Below are positions 10,234 through 19,867 of a stretch of DNA of 64,000 nt, piece after piece. A model generated the notes under the pieces. That model worked only from the letters and a program-made list of their open reading frames with translations, had not been told where the DNA came from and made no database searches. The DNA is from Neoarius graeffei. Lineage: Eukaryota; Chordata; Actinopteri; Siluriformes; Ariidae. The stretch spans positions 22,775,099 to 22,839,098 of the forward strand of contig NC_083583.1 in NCBI RefSeq assembly GCF_027579695.1, given 5' to 3'. Positions within the stretch are counted from its first letter, which is position 1; the number at the start of each line of letters is the position of its first letter. The translations under genes were made by a program, and so were the position numbers.

Positions 10234-10700
10234 GTTTGTTTACAAATTGTCACTGTCATTCATTAACACAGAAGTTTTACATCTCCGACGTGTGATGTCA
10301 TGTTGTCTTGACAACCATGCGATATCGTAAACCATATTCAACGCTCGTTCTCCATTGGGTAGAGTGACATAATACATGTAGGATAAGCGATATGCTAACA
10401 GTATTGCATGTTGTCAAACCAAATTATTGAAACCTGCTAGAAGGGAATAGAACACGTTTTAATTCCATGGAAAAAGTGTCCTGTATGTATAATAATCAAC
10501 GATATGGTGGTGTGATGCTGTCCTATATTTCACTCCTCTTCTACCACAGCATTTTGCCAATGATTGCATTTTTGAAAATGTATTACAATAAGTCATACTA
10601 TTTTTATCAGTTGATAGTTTATATTTTATTTATAGTTTATTACATACTAGGTAAGATAAGCTAAATGAAAACTAAATTATATTTCATATTCTTTTTCTAG

Positions 10701-11038
10701 GGCGGCATGGTGGTGTAGTGGTTAGCGCTGTCGCCTCACAGCACGAAGGTTCTGGGTTTGAGCCCTGTGGCCGGCGAGGGCCTTTCTGTGCAGAGTTTGC
10801 ATATTGTCTGCATGGGTTTCCTCCGGGTGCTCCGGTTTCCCCCACAGTCCAAAGACATGCAGGTTAGGTTAACTGGTGACTCTAAATTGACCGCGAGTGT
10901 GAATGGTTGTCTGTGTCTATGTATCAGCCCTGTGATGATCTGGCGACTTATCCAGGGTGTACCCTGCCTTTCGCCCGTAGTCAGCAGAGATAGGCTCCAG
11001 CTTGCCCGCAACCCTGCACAGGATAAATGGATGGGATG
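10701..11038 (+). mobile_element. V-SINE with (ATGG)-type tail
   Basis: Full-length head, with a deletion in the TTCTCC region near 10805. It ends GATAAATGGATGGGATGG rather than the more common (ATGAG)n tail, marking a second tail subtype. No clean TSD. Confidence 0.85.
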
Positions 11039-11439
11039 GAGTTATATTTTAAATTATTTTGGCAGATCCATTTCATTTTCATGTCGTTATTCTATTATAA
11101 GGGACCAGAATCGGCCTTGGCTGTCCTGTGGGCGGTGTCGAGGAATGAAAATATCAGGCATGTTCTACTCAAAACTTCCATGTATAACACGTTGTTGAAG
11201 TAAAAGTCTGAGATGGATTTCAAAGGAATCACTAACAGTGAATTTGCAGAAGTTTTGCTGTACAGAAAGCTAACAGAGTAGCAGTCACATGCTTTCAAAA
11301 CAAAAACAACAAACTGGATTCTGGGATTCTAGGAAGGATGAGCTGGTGTCTTTAATAAGACAAAAAAAAAATCACATTACTGATAAACCACAAAGCGCAA
11401 AAACCTGTCATGTAGACTTTCATGTGTCTGAAAACCTCA

Positions 11440-11770
11440 AGTTATAGCTTTATCTCTGACTTTTGCAAAGTGCTGACACTGGAGACTCCTTACAAAATAT
11501 GAATTAAACATCGTGTCACAGAAAACTTCACCATATCAACAATTATGCATTGATTTTAATCCATTTACAGTATACAAAGCATCCACTATACAATTCGTCA
11601 TGTAGGTTGTGATTTTAAATCATAACATATTAGAACAAGGGCATTAATATAAACCTGTGATTTATCTTTCAGCCAGAATTACTGTCAGGTCTTCTGTTAT
11701 AGAAAATACCTTCAGACCAATCAGATTTGAGAATTCAGTTGTGCTGTGATATGAGCTGCATTACACCAGA
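11440..11770 (+). repeat. Ancient family R, copy 3
   Basis: Carries the ordered blocks GACACTGGAGACTCCTTAC, AGAAAACTTCACCATATCAA and CAATCAGATTTGAGAATTCA. These are shared with the copies near 2866, 7020, 14090/15780 and 59160. Confidence 0.55.
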
Positions 11771-12047
11771 TATTTAACAGTTATTCCGTGAAATCGAGTC
11801 GTACATGAGCTGATAGCTGACAAAGCGCGTAGCACTGAGTAGGCGATAAGCCATGTACGACAAGATTGAGTGGAATAACTGTTTTATTCTATCCACATTC
11901 ACTGCATTTTCAGAAACAGAGCATTTTTATTTTTATTTTTTTGCAAATTCGATCAATAAAAACTTTATACAAAACGTCCGACAAAATAATTTCCGCTTAG
12001 AATGTAAACAAACCGGCGAAATGACAGTAACAATTTGTGAAAAATGC

Positions 12048-12049
<2 letters not shown>

Positions 12050-12086
<37 letters not shown>

Positions 12087-12087
12087 T
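12050..12087. repeat. (AAT)n microsatellite
   Basis: Twelve or so AAT units, apparently expanded from a short ATTATTATT present at the same place in other family A copies. Confidence 0.95.
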
Positions 12088-12116
12088 CTTGAAAAATAAA
12101 AAAGATATGCTCTTAC

Positions 12117-12228
12117 AATCAAATACTTTCATTCCATATTTTGTTGCTTTTTTTAATTTTCTTAGGGTTTTGTTTTCGAGTAGAGTTTTTATTTCATCCT
12201 CGATTGCTTCAGCAACACGCTCCACCAT
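12117..12228 (-). pseudogene. Crypton/DUF3504-like exon 1, family A (best frame)
   Basis: ATG at 12228; reads MVERVAEAIEDEIKTLLENK, then KKATKYGMKVFD up to the donor position. The layout E-D-E-I-x-x-L-L-x-x-K ... K-K-A-T-K-x-x-x-x-V-F is the start of the core-binding domain in Crypton/DUF3504 proteins. The donor, GGTAAGAA in other copies, is TGTAAGAG here. Upstream (12229-12330) are a CCAAT box in reverse (GATTGGCT in the sense orientation of the family) and the TAG-rich leader. Frame open for all 37 codons. Confidence 0.5.
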
Positions 12229-12329
12229 TTTGTTTTTCTCTACTCACTGTATATGAGCTGATAGCCTAGTAATAGAGTAGCCAATCAGAGCACACAATTG
12301 CTCATTCCAGTGGATGTGGATAGAATAAA

Positions 12330-12600
12330 TTTTATATTCTACAATCTTGGCTCCATTGTGCATTGTATTTTTTTTATATCCCAGAGTTTAAGCTCTACTG
12401 TACTGCAATGGATACTAAACCATATAATCATAGCAATTTTTGGTGTAAATCAACCAAGCAGGCTTTTTAAAATGATAAATAGTGGACATAAGTCCAAATA
12501 AAAATATTACTCATCTATATTTATTAAGACCAAGATCAAGGGTTGAAAGATTTCGTTTACTTGAGAAAAAAAAAATCCAGTTAATATCCTGCTGCCCATG

Positions 12601-12647
<47 letters not shown>

Positions 12648-12947
12648 CGTATCTGCCTTGCAAAATTAAACTTGAAATTATGACTCGGGGATGTCGGATG
12701 CTAGATCACACACAGTCGATGCATATGGGCTGCACAGAACATAAACATGTCAAGCTGTGCCCTACTTCTGTTCGTATGAGTCGTTTGACATTAGAACTGC
12801 TCCCACGTGTCTCACTTTAGCTGGAGGGAAGATTTCAAAGTCAGTCAAACGAAGGGCAAAGGGGTGTGTGGTGGGAGTCTGGATAGTATTCCCATGCCCA
12901 TCTTATTCAACTCCTTCAAGGAATATTTGTGTGTGATGCTTTAGTGT

Positions 12948-12949
<2 letters not shown>
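12330..12949. other. Unassigned stretch with (AT)n
   Basis: Contains a 42-base (AT)n tract at 12604-12645. Otherwise no recognised gene or repeat. Confidence 0.4.

Positions 12950-12987
<38 letters not shown>
12950..12987. repeat. (TG)n microsatellite
   Basis: About 18 TG units. Overlapping valine/cysteine-rich frames are artefacts of the repeat. Confidence 0.95.
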
Positions 12988-12988
<1 letters not shown>

Positions 12989-13240
12989 GAGGCCACAGCT
13001 GGCACACCCCTCCCTCATGGAACATCTCTCACAGATCTCCTGCTCCTCTCCGTTATCATCGTCCTGTCGTCCTTCAGCAGCCATGACGACGCCTGCGTCA
13101 CTCCTCCAGGTGCTCTGTGGGCGGTCGCCATGGTAACGGCCGCAGGCTCACACCCAATCAGAAAACAGTCTGGCCCGAACGGCTTTCCTCAAGGGCATCG
13201 GTTGGCGCGGGGCATTACGGGGAGAATCTAGGGTTCTTTG
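12988..13240. promoter_or_regulatory. GC/CpG-rich patch with RFX X-box-like site
   Basis: The most CpG-rich non-repeat segment in the first 20 kb. GTCGCCATGGTAAC at about 13125-13138 matches the RFX X-box (GTTGCCATGGCAAC type) with two differences. CATGACGACGCCTGCGTCA (about 13082) holds a CRE-like half-site. A 100-codon frame crosses it but starts in the (TG)n run. A host promoter, enhancer or conserved element is possible. No exon is recognised. Confidence 0.3.
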
Positions 13241-13715
13241 TTCAAAAGGACATGGAAAACACATACACACAAATATGTACACACACAACCTGTGCACAGT
13301 GAGCTAATCAACGCTGCTGTTCTTGTTGTTGAGTCACACACAGACACGTTTGCACTGTCTTTTCTTTACAACCACAAACATGCTGATACTGTATGTAAAC
13401 ACCAGACATTTTTAGTGTTTGTGCCATTTGTCCCATGGTTCAGTGAACTGTATTAGTAATAAACACAGTGGATGAAGAGTCTCCTTACAGTCAACACTGG
13501 ATTCAACAACCTGCACTATATCACTGAAGCTAATTAAAGTCATAACCCAGCTCAAAACAAACCCTACACAATTTCTCCCTTCAACCTAAAAGTAGACAAG
13601 TAAAGACATATTTGTTATATAAGCAATAAAACATAACAAGCCTGTAGTTAGTGCTGTAGTTATCTGAAAAGAACAACTATTATAATCAAAAATGAATTAT
13701 ATTTCCAACTGCACA
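13241..13715. other. Unassigned stretch
   Basis: No recognised feature; plausibly unique host DNA. Confidence 0.35.
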
Positions 13716-14195
13716 ATGTCCTGAATTGTTTTATTCCATTCAGACCACAGCATTTCGTCAACAATTATCATTTTCACTTTGTTCAAGACTGACACGTGAT
13801 ACTTTTTATCCATTTATAGTTTTATTTAATGCTGTGGAACGTCCAAGAGACAAGTTAGTTCCTGGTATCATGTTACCTGTTATCTTACATTATGCCAGAA
13901 ATAAATAGTCATTTCCTCAACAGCTTATTTTTCCCACTGTGGAACTTAATAAGACAAAAAAAAGAAAAAAAAAGAAAAGCACAGCTTGTCATTTTACCAT
14001 AAAGCAAAAAAAAAAAAAAGCAGAAATAGCAAACTCCACTTTGCTGAAGACTTTCATGAGGTGTAAAACTTACTGATTGTTACACAGTCGATGACACTGG
14101 AGACTCCTTCCGTGAAGGTTAAATAAACATCAGTTTATCAATACAGAAAACTTCACCACATCAACAACTTTTGTTTGTTAATAACAACCTGTTTT

Positions 14196-15630
14196 TATCC
14201 CCCGCTGGCCAAAAGGCCCAAATGGGGATTATGTTGTGGCGATTTCCGTCCGTCCATCTCTCCCGGAAAGGGTGCTCACCTTCTGAAATCAACTCCTCTT
14301 ACAATTTTTGGAGGAATTTCATGAAACTTGGCAAAAGACATTGTTATGTCAGTAGTACATTACCGTTCAAAAGTTTGGGGTCACTTTGAAATTTCCTTAT
14401 TTTTGAAAGAAAAGCACTGTTCTTTTCAATGAAGATCACTTTAAACTAATCAGAAATCCACTCTATACATTGCTAATGTGGTAAATGACTATTCTAGCTG
14501 CAAATGTCTGGTTTTTGGTGCAATATCTCCATAGGTGTATAGAGTCCCATTTCCAGCAACTCTCACTCCAGTGTTCTAATGGTACAGTGTGTTTGCTCAT
14601 TGCCTCAGAAGGCTAATGGATGATTAGAAAACCCTTGTACAATCATGTTAGCACAGCTGAAAACAGTTGAGCTCTTTAGAGAAGCTATAAAACTGACCTT
14701 CCTTTGAGCAGATCGAGTTTCTGGAGCATCACATTTGTGGGGTCGATTAAATGCTCAAAATGGCCAGAAAAATGTCTTGACTATATTTTCTATTCATTTT
14801 ACAACTTATGGTGGTAAATAAAAGTGTGACTTTTCATGGAAAACACAAAACTGTCTGGGTGACCCCAAACTTTTGAACGGTAGTGTATGCATATTGTAAT
14901 TTCATTCAATTCGGTCACATTTTACCAGGGTTGTGGCTCTTGATTAACAACCTTGCACTTTCACAATTTCGTGAAGGTGCGCTCGCCTTCTAACATCAAC
15001 TCCTCACAATTTTTGGATGAATTTCTTGAAGCTTGGCAAAAGGCCTTGTTATATGACGGTAATACGCATATTGCGATTTAATTTCGTTTGTGAAAATTTT
15101 ACCAGAGTTTTGACCCTTGATTAAATAACTTGTACTTTGACAATTTCATGAGGGTGTACGTTCTTCTGAAATCAACTCCTTTCACAGTGTGTGGAGGAAT
15201 TTCACCAAACTTGGCAAAAGGCTTTGTGATATGACAGTTATACACATATTGAAATTTCGTTTAATTTGGGCAGATTTTACCAGAGTTATGCCCTTGATTA
15301 TTAACAAACTTATACTTTGACAATTTCATCAATGTGTGCTTGCTTTCTGAAATCAACTTCCCTCACGATTTTTATCCCCCGCTGGCTGAAAGGCCCGAAG
15401 GGGGATTATGTCGTGGCGATGTCCGTCCATCTGTCCATCCCGGGTAGGGTGCTCACCTTCTGAAATCAACTCCTCTCACAATTTTTGGAGGAATTTCACA
15501 AAATTTGACAGGATTCTTTGTTATATGTCAGTAATATGCATATTGCAATTTTGTTCAATTCAGTTGCATTTTACCAAAGTTATGGAATGGTTACCAGTGG
15601 GGGATATTGTGCTCTCAGAGCACTCTTGTT
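14196..15630 (+). mobile_element. Helentron/HINE-like element with ~175-bp tandem modules
   Basis: Subterminal inverted repeats TATCCCCCGCTGG (14196) and CCAGTGGGGGATA (about 15593-15605) bracket tandem diverged modules of roughly 175 bp, each opening CTTCTGAAATCAACTCC or close to it. Just after the right repeat is a short stem-loop (GTGCTC-TCA-GAGCAC), then TCTTGTT. A second copy of the 5' segment starts at about 15372, so two elements are joined or one is internally duplicated. A subterminal inverted repeat, central tandem repeats and a 3' hairpin are the layout known for non-autonomous Helentrons (DINE-1/HINE). A fold-back DNA transposon is the alternative. Confidence 0.5.
14356..14887. 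mobile_element. Tc1-derived MITE, 532 bp, copy 1
   Basis: TA-flanked element with inverted ends ACCGTTCAAAAGTTTGGGG and CCCCAAACTTTTGAACGGT. The interior is non-coding, a transposase-less derivative of a Tc1-like family. It lies inside the first module of the HINE-like element. A second copy of identical length is at 56683-57214. Confidence 0.85.
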
Positions 15631-15891
15631 ATCTTTATTATTAGGCTTAGATTATGTGAAGAGTATGTTATAAATGTCCCTGTGAATGAGCTGTTACTAT
15701 AGAAACAATGAAACTACTATCAGAGCTGCTGTTATTCAAGACATCCTGAAAATAAATGATTCAAGACATTTTTACTAATCAAATTTGAGAATTCAGCAGT
15801 ACTGTGGAATGTGCTGAGGTTAGTTACAAGTATTGGAAAGTCCTAGCTTCCAGATCCTGTTTTGTAGTAATATACATCTATATACAGTATA

Positions 15892-17453
15892 TACAGTGGT
15901 GCTTGAAAGTTTGTGAACCCTTTAGAATTTTCTATATTTCTGCATAAATATGACCTAAAACATCATCAGATTTTCACACGAGTCCTAAAAGTAGATAAAG
16001 AGAACCCAGTTAAACAAATGAGACAAAAAATATTGTACTTGGTCATTTATTTATTGAAGAAAATGATCCAATATTGCATATCTGTGAGTGGCAAAAGTAT
16101 GTGAACCTTTGCTTTCAGTATCTGGTGTGAGCCCCTTGTGCAGCAATAACTGCAACTCAACGTTTGCAGTAACTGTTGATCAGTTCTGTACACCGGCTTG
16201 GAGGAATTTTAGCCCGTTCCTCCGTACAGAACAGCTTCTACTCTGGGATCTTGGTGGGTTTCCTCACATGAACTGCTCGCTTCAGGTCCTTCCACAACAT
16301 TTCGAATGGATTAAGATCAGGGTTTGACTTGGCCATTCCAAAACATTAACTTTATTCTTCTTTAACCATTCTTTGGTAGAACGACTTGTGTGCTTAGGGT
16401 TGTTGTCTTGCTGCATGAACCACCTTCTTTTGAGATTCAGTTCATGGACAGATGTCCTGACATTTTCCTTGAGAATTTGCTGGTATAATTCAGAATTCAT
16501 TGTTCCATCAACGATGGCAAGCCGTCCTGGACCAGATGCAGCAAAACAAGTCCAAACCGTGATACTACCACCACCATGTTTCACAGATGGGATAAGGTTC
16601 TTATGCTGGAATGCAGTGTTTTCCTTTCTCCAAACATAACACTTCTCATTTAAACCAAATATTCTATTTTCGTCTCATCCATCCACAAAACACGAGCAGC
16701 AATATTATTTTTGGAGAGCAGTGGCTTTCTCCTTGCAACCCTGCCATGCACACCATTGTTGTTTAGTGCTCTCCTGATGGTGGACTCATGAACATTAACA
16801 TTAGCCAATGTGAGAGAGGCCTTCAGTTGCTTAGAAGTTACCCTGGGGTCCTTTATGAACTCGGCGACTATTAGATGCCTTGCTCTTGGAGTGATCTTTG
16901 TTGGTCGACCACTCCTGGGGAGGGTAACAATGGTCTTGAATTTCCTCCATTTGTACACAATCTGTCTGACTGTGGATTGGTGGAGTCCAAACTCTTTAGA
17001 GATGGTTTTTTCACCTTTTCCAGCCTGATGAACATCAACAATGCTTTTTCTGAGGTCCTCAGAAATCTCCTTTGTTCGTGCCATGATACACTTCCACAAC
17101 CATGTGTTGTGAAGATCAGACTTTGATAGATCCCTGTTCTTTAAATAAAACAGGGTGCCCACTCACACCTGATTGTCATCCCGTTGATTGAAAACACCTG
17201 ACTCTAATTTCACTTTCAAATTAACTGCTAATCCTAGAGGTTCACATACTTTTGCCACTCACAGATATGTAATATTGGATCATTTTCCTCAATAAATAAG
17301 TGGCCAAGTATAATATTTTTGTCTCATTTGTTTAACTGGGTTCTCTTTATCTACTTTTAGGACTTGTGTGAAAATCTGATGATGTTTTCGGTCATATTTA
17401 TGCAGAAATATAGAAAATTCTAAAGGGTTCACAAACTTTCAAGCACCACTGTA
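15892..17453 (-). mobile_element. Tc1-A, full-length copy 1
   Basis: 1.56 kb between TA dinucleotides. Long inverted ends (ACAGTGGTGCTTGAAAGTTT and its complement) extend about 200 bp with little divergence, so the family has long IR/DR-like arms. It carries one transposase gene on the minus strand. The second, opposite-oriented copy is at 62486. Confidence 0.93.
16115..17084 (-). pseudogene. Tc1-A transposase, broken
   Basis: From MARTKEISEDLRKSIVDVHQ at 17084 the paired-type helix-turn-helix domain is readable (K-T-I-S-K-E-F-G ... S-T-V-R-Q-I-V-Y-K-W), then the RPTKITPR linker. About 20 codons are deleted before the first catalytic motif, which reads WMDETKI instead of WTDESKI. A frame change follows. 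The middle is open again from MKHGGGSITVW through QQDNNPKHTSR to VLEWPSQ. Compared with the 340-codon copy at 62853 it has at least one deletion and two frameshifts, so it cannot make an active enzyme. Confidence 0.85.
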
Positions 17454-17467
17454 AGTACTAGATAGGG

Positions 17468-17841
17468 GGCGGCACGGTGGTGTAGTGGTTAGCGCTGTTG
17501 CCTCACAGCAAGAAGGTCCGGGTTCGAGCCCCGTGGCCGGCGAGGGCCTTTCTGTGTGGAATTTGCATGTTCTCCCCGTGTCCGCGTGGGTTTCCTCCGG
17601 GTGCTCTAGTTTCCCCCACAGTCCAAAGACATGCAGGTTAGGTTAACTGGTGACTCTAAATTGACCGCAGGTGTGAATGTGAGTGTGAATGGTTGTCTGT
17701 GTCTATGTGTCAGCCCTGTGATGACCTGGCGTCTTGTCCAGGGTGTACCCCGCCTTTCGCCCGTAGTCAGCTGGGATAGGCTCCAGCTTGCCTGCAACCC
17801 TGTAGAACAGGATAAAGCGGCTAGAGATAATGAGATGAGAT
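17468..17841 (+). mobile_element. V-SINE, full length
   Basis: Complete copy with (ATGAG)n tail, 15 bases downstream of the Tc1-A right end. TSD unclear. Low divergence. Confidence 0.92.
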
Positions 17842-17940
17842 AATAATAAAGTAGAAAGATCCTGAGTGAGAGTAATGATTTGCGCCAGCACTGCTAGCAC
17901 AATTTAAATATACAGGTATGTGCATGGACGTCGTTAGGTC

Positions 17941-17972
17941 CATTTTAGGGGGGCTTAAGCCCCCCTAAAATG
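17941..17972. repeat. Perfect 32-bp palindrome
   Basis: CATTTTAGGGGGGCTT followed by its exact reverse complement. No loop. It lies at the left edge of the hAT and precedes a 63-base (AT)n run; likely a cruciform-forming subterminal hairpin. Confidence 0.95.
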
Positions 17973-17988
17973 TTCCCAAGCCCTCCTA

Positions 17989-17994
<6 letters not shown>

Positions 17995-18057
<63 letters not shown>
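17995..18057. repeat. (AT)n microsatellite
   Basis: About 31 AT units just inside the left part of the hAT. Also self-complementary, adjoining the perfect palindrome. Confidence 0.95.
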
Positions 18058-18064
<7 letters not shown>

Positions 18065-19439
18065 ATGTATATTGAAAATAGTGCAGACTTGCACATAACC
18101 CAAACCAGCAAGAAAACGAATCAAACAATAATATGTCTACAAGTTCTAGCTACGACATGAATAAAATTATCGTTATGTTTCCCAGCATAGCCAGGTAGGC
18201 GGGCATGCGTGGTTCAGGCGGGAGCTGTATGTTATTAGGCCTACTTGCTGTAACGTTAAGTTCCTGAGGCTGGCAGAGTTGTTAAGAGAAGAAGAGGACT
18301 TAATTCGCAGTGAATGATACAGTGAACAAGAGATTGTAAGTTGATGTCAGTCATTGTTAATTGCTTAACGTTACCTACGTTTATCTAAGGGGAAGAAAAT
18401 GTGATGTTGTAGGCTACTTGTCCCTTTTAACATTATGGCAGCTAAACTGAACTTTATGGAAAATGTTAGTCAATATTAGCGTGAACAGTTAAACTTGACA
18501 GCTTTCTAAATTCTGTCCCATCAGTGTATTGGTATGTTCTTCAGCTATTGCGAGTGAAAACTAAATGCCATTAGTAGCAATAGTTATGGCGAGAGAAGAT
18601 TTAATGTGCCCTTTCAATTCATTGGCTAGATGGATATACGACGATTTTTTAAGAGAGTGAGTGAGGAACAGGAGAGTGACAAGGGAGTTGATGCTGAAGA
18701 GGTCTGCGTGATCGAGGTCAGTAAATGTCAACAGAGAAAACAGGGCCGAGTTCAACCAATGCACCGTTTTGAGACGGTTTAGCTACGGTTTGATCTAGGC
18801 CACTAATTGAACGAGGTAGCCTATTTGGCCGCAACGTAGTAGCCCACAATGCTTTCCTCGAGTTAAAGATGACAACGCACTGCATAAGAATGGAAACTGT
18901 AGGAAAACATTTCAAAACATTGTGACCGCATTGGCCTTTGCAATAAGCTTCTGAGTTTGTTTTCTTTCGTTTGGTGGGTGTGTCAGAAGTCACCATATCA
19001 GCAGTGATGTGCAGGCTATCAAAAACCCACCGAATTAAAAAGAAAAAAGATAACATGCACAGTAGGCTATCCACCTCCAGTTGAATGATATAAGAGTGAA
19101 AATAAAGTAATCCCCATATTTATATACCTTAATCAAGCTTGGATAAAGGCAAATGGCAAGCGATGGCCCACTCAGCTGCTCCTGTCTGATCAACGCCTTT
19201 AGTCAGTGTTGCCAGATAGGAAATATGCAAGTATCGTACCAAAACCTCAAAATTATCGTTTTTTGTGAGAAATTATCGTACACAAACAAAACGCAGACAA
19301 TATAGTTATTTTAGCTGTATTTTAATTTCCAAAGAATATTACTTAAATTTTTAAACAGTAATTCGCAATATTCCCGTAGTAGAGGGAAAACTATGACACA
19401 AAGAGAAAGTAAATGCACAATTACCGTAAGACTAGAAAG

Positions 19440-19624
19440 ATTGGGGGTGTTGTGGCTCAGGTGGATAAGGTGCCACACCATAAATCTGGGGACCTGGGTT
19501 TGAGTCTGACCTGAGGTCATTTCCTGATCCCTCCCTGTCTCTCTCTCCTGCTCATTTCCTGTCTCTACACTGTCCTATCCAATAAAGGTGAAAAAAGCCC
19601 AAAAAATATCTTAAAAAAAAAAAA
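19440..19624 (+). mobile_element. tRNA-derived SINE with poly-A tail
   Basis: Head has an A-box-like TGGCTCAGGTGGATAAGG and a B-box-like GGGTTTGAGTCTGAC. The CCTGTCTCTACACTGTCC body, CCAATAAAGG and a poly-A tail follow. Possible short TSD AAAGATT at each end. Unrelated in body and tail to the V-SINEs. Confidence 0.75.
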
Positions 19625-19633
19625 GATTCGAAT

Positions 19634-19867
19634 TCAACCTCCAGGTCGCAAAACTGTGCTCTCTGCTACCATTTGAATGTTGCAACAATGGCAATATGCC
19701 TTAGCATCATTTCCCGGCAAAGGTTTTAGCCATCCTGAAAATTTAGGATCTTTCTCCCACTCTGTCCGGTAAGTCTGTGGCCTGTGCTTACTTTTCCGTT
19801 GCTCTTCGGATACTGCTTTTCTCTTTGCTCCTCCACTTTCATCCTCCCCTTCGTTTTCTGAACTCAT
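19634..19867 (-). pseudogene. hAT transposase N-terminal zinc-finger fragment
   Basis: ATG at 19867; an acidic start (MSSENEGEDESGGAKRK), then a finger-like region RTEWEKDPKFSGWLKPLPGN, KAYCHCCNIQMVAESTVL. The pattern W-x7-F-x-G-W-L-x-P then C-x2-C is that of the N-terminal finger in a group of hAT transposases. It is cut off where the poly-A SINE was inserted, before the histidines. Nothing catalytic remains. Confidence 0.65.

Larger units (their letters stand above)
9672..10500 (-). mobile_element. Hairpin-exon family B, copy B1
   Basis: Shares two blocks with 36391-36885. One is the hairpin arm GTATATCAGATATATTCCAT with GCTAGCATGATATTGAA (9690-9745). The other is the block 10141-10495, which carries the start of a protein on the minus strand and a CCAAT-like promoter side. 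One hairpin arm is partly deleted here. A SINE (9790-10140) sits next to an ATT repeat between the two blocks. Uninterrupted copy B2 shows what the locus looked like before insertion. Confidence 0.65.
11774..12329 (-). mobile_element. Hairpin-exon family A, copy A1
   Basis: Reverse-oriented copy. Its TTAA-bounded end is an approximately 110-bp imperfect palindrome (11774-11885: TTAACAGTTATTCCGTGAAA ... GGAATAACTGTTTTATTC). The interior carries a first exon, and the far end (TGGATGTGGATAGAATAAA) is the inverted repeat of the segment next to the hairpin. An (AAT)n expansion (12050-12087) interrupts the 3' side. Confidence 0.75.
13720..15810 (+). repeat. Ancient family R, copy 4, interrupted
   Basis: Has the 5' segment from ATTGTTTTATTCCATTCAGA (about 13726), the ACACTGGAGACTCCTTCCG block (about 14094) and the 3' block AATTTGAGAATTCAGCAGTA (about 15781). 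It is split at 14195/15631 by a HINE-like element. It therefore gives the longest view of family R, about 650 bp without the insert. Confidence 0.5.

Noticed and set aside
12929..13231. 100-codon frame with a hydrophobic segment as a possible host exon
   Set aside because: It starts in a (TG)n repeat, has no splice signals I can support, and resembles no family.
14196..15630. CRISPR-like or satellite array because of repeated modules
   Set aside because: Modules are ~175 bp, diverged and without spacers; this is eukaryotic DNA and the layout fits a HINE-like element.
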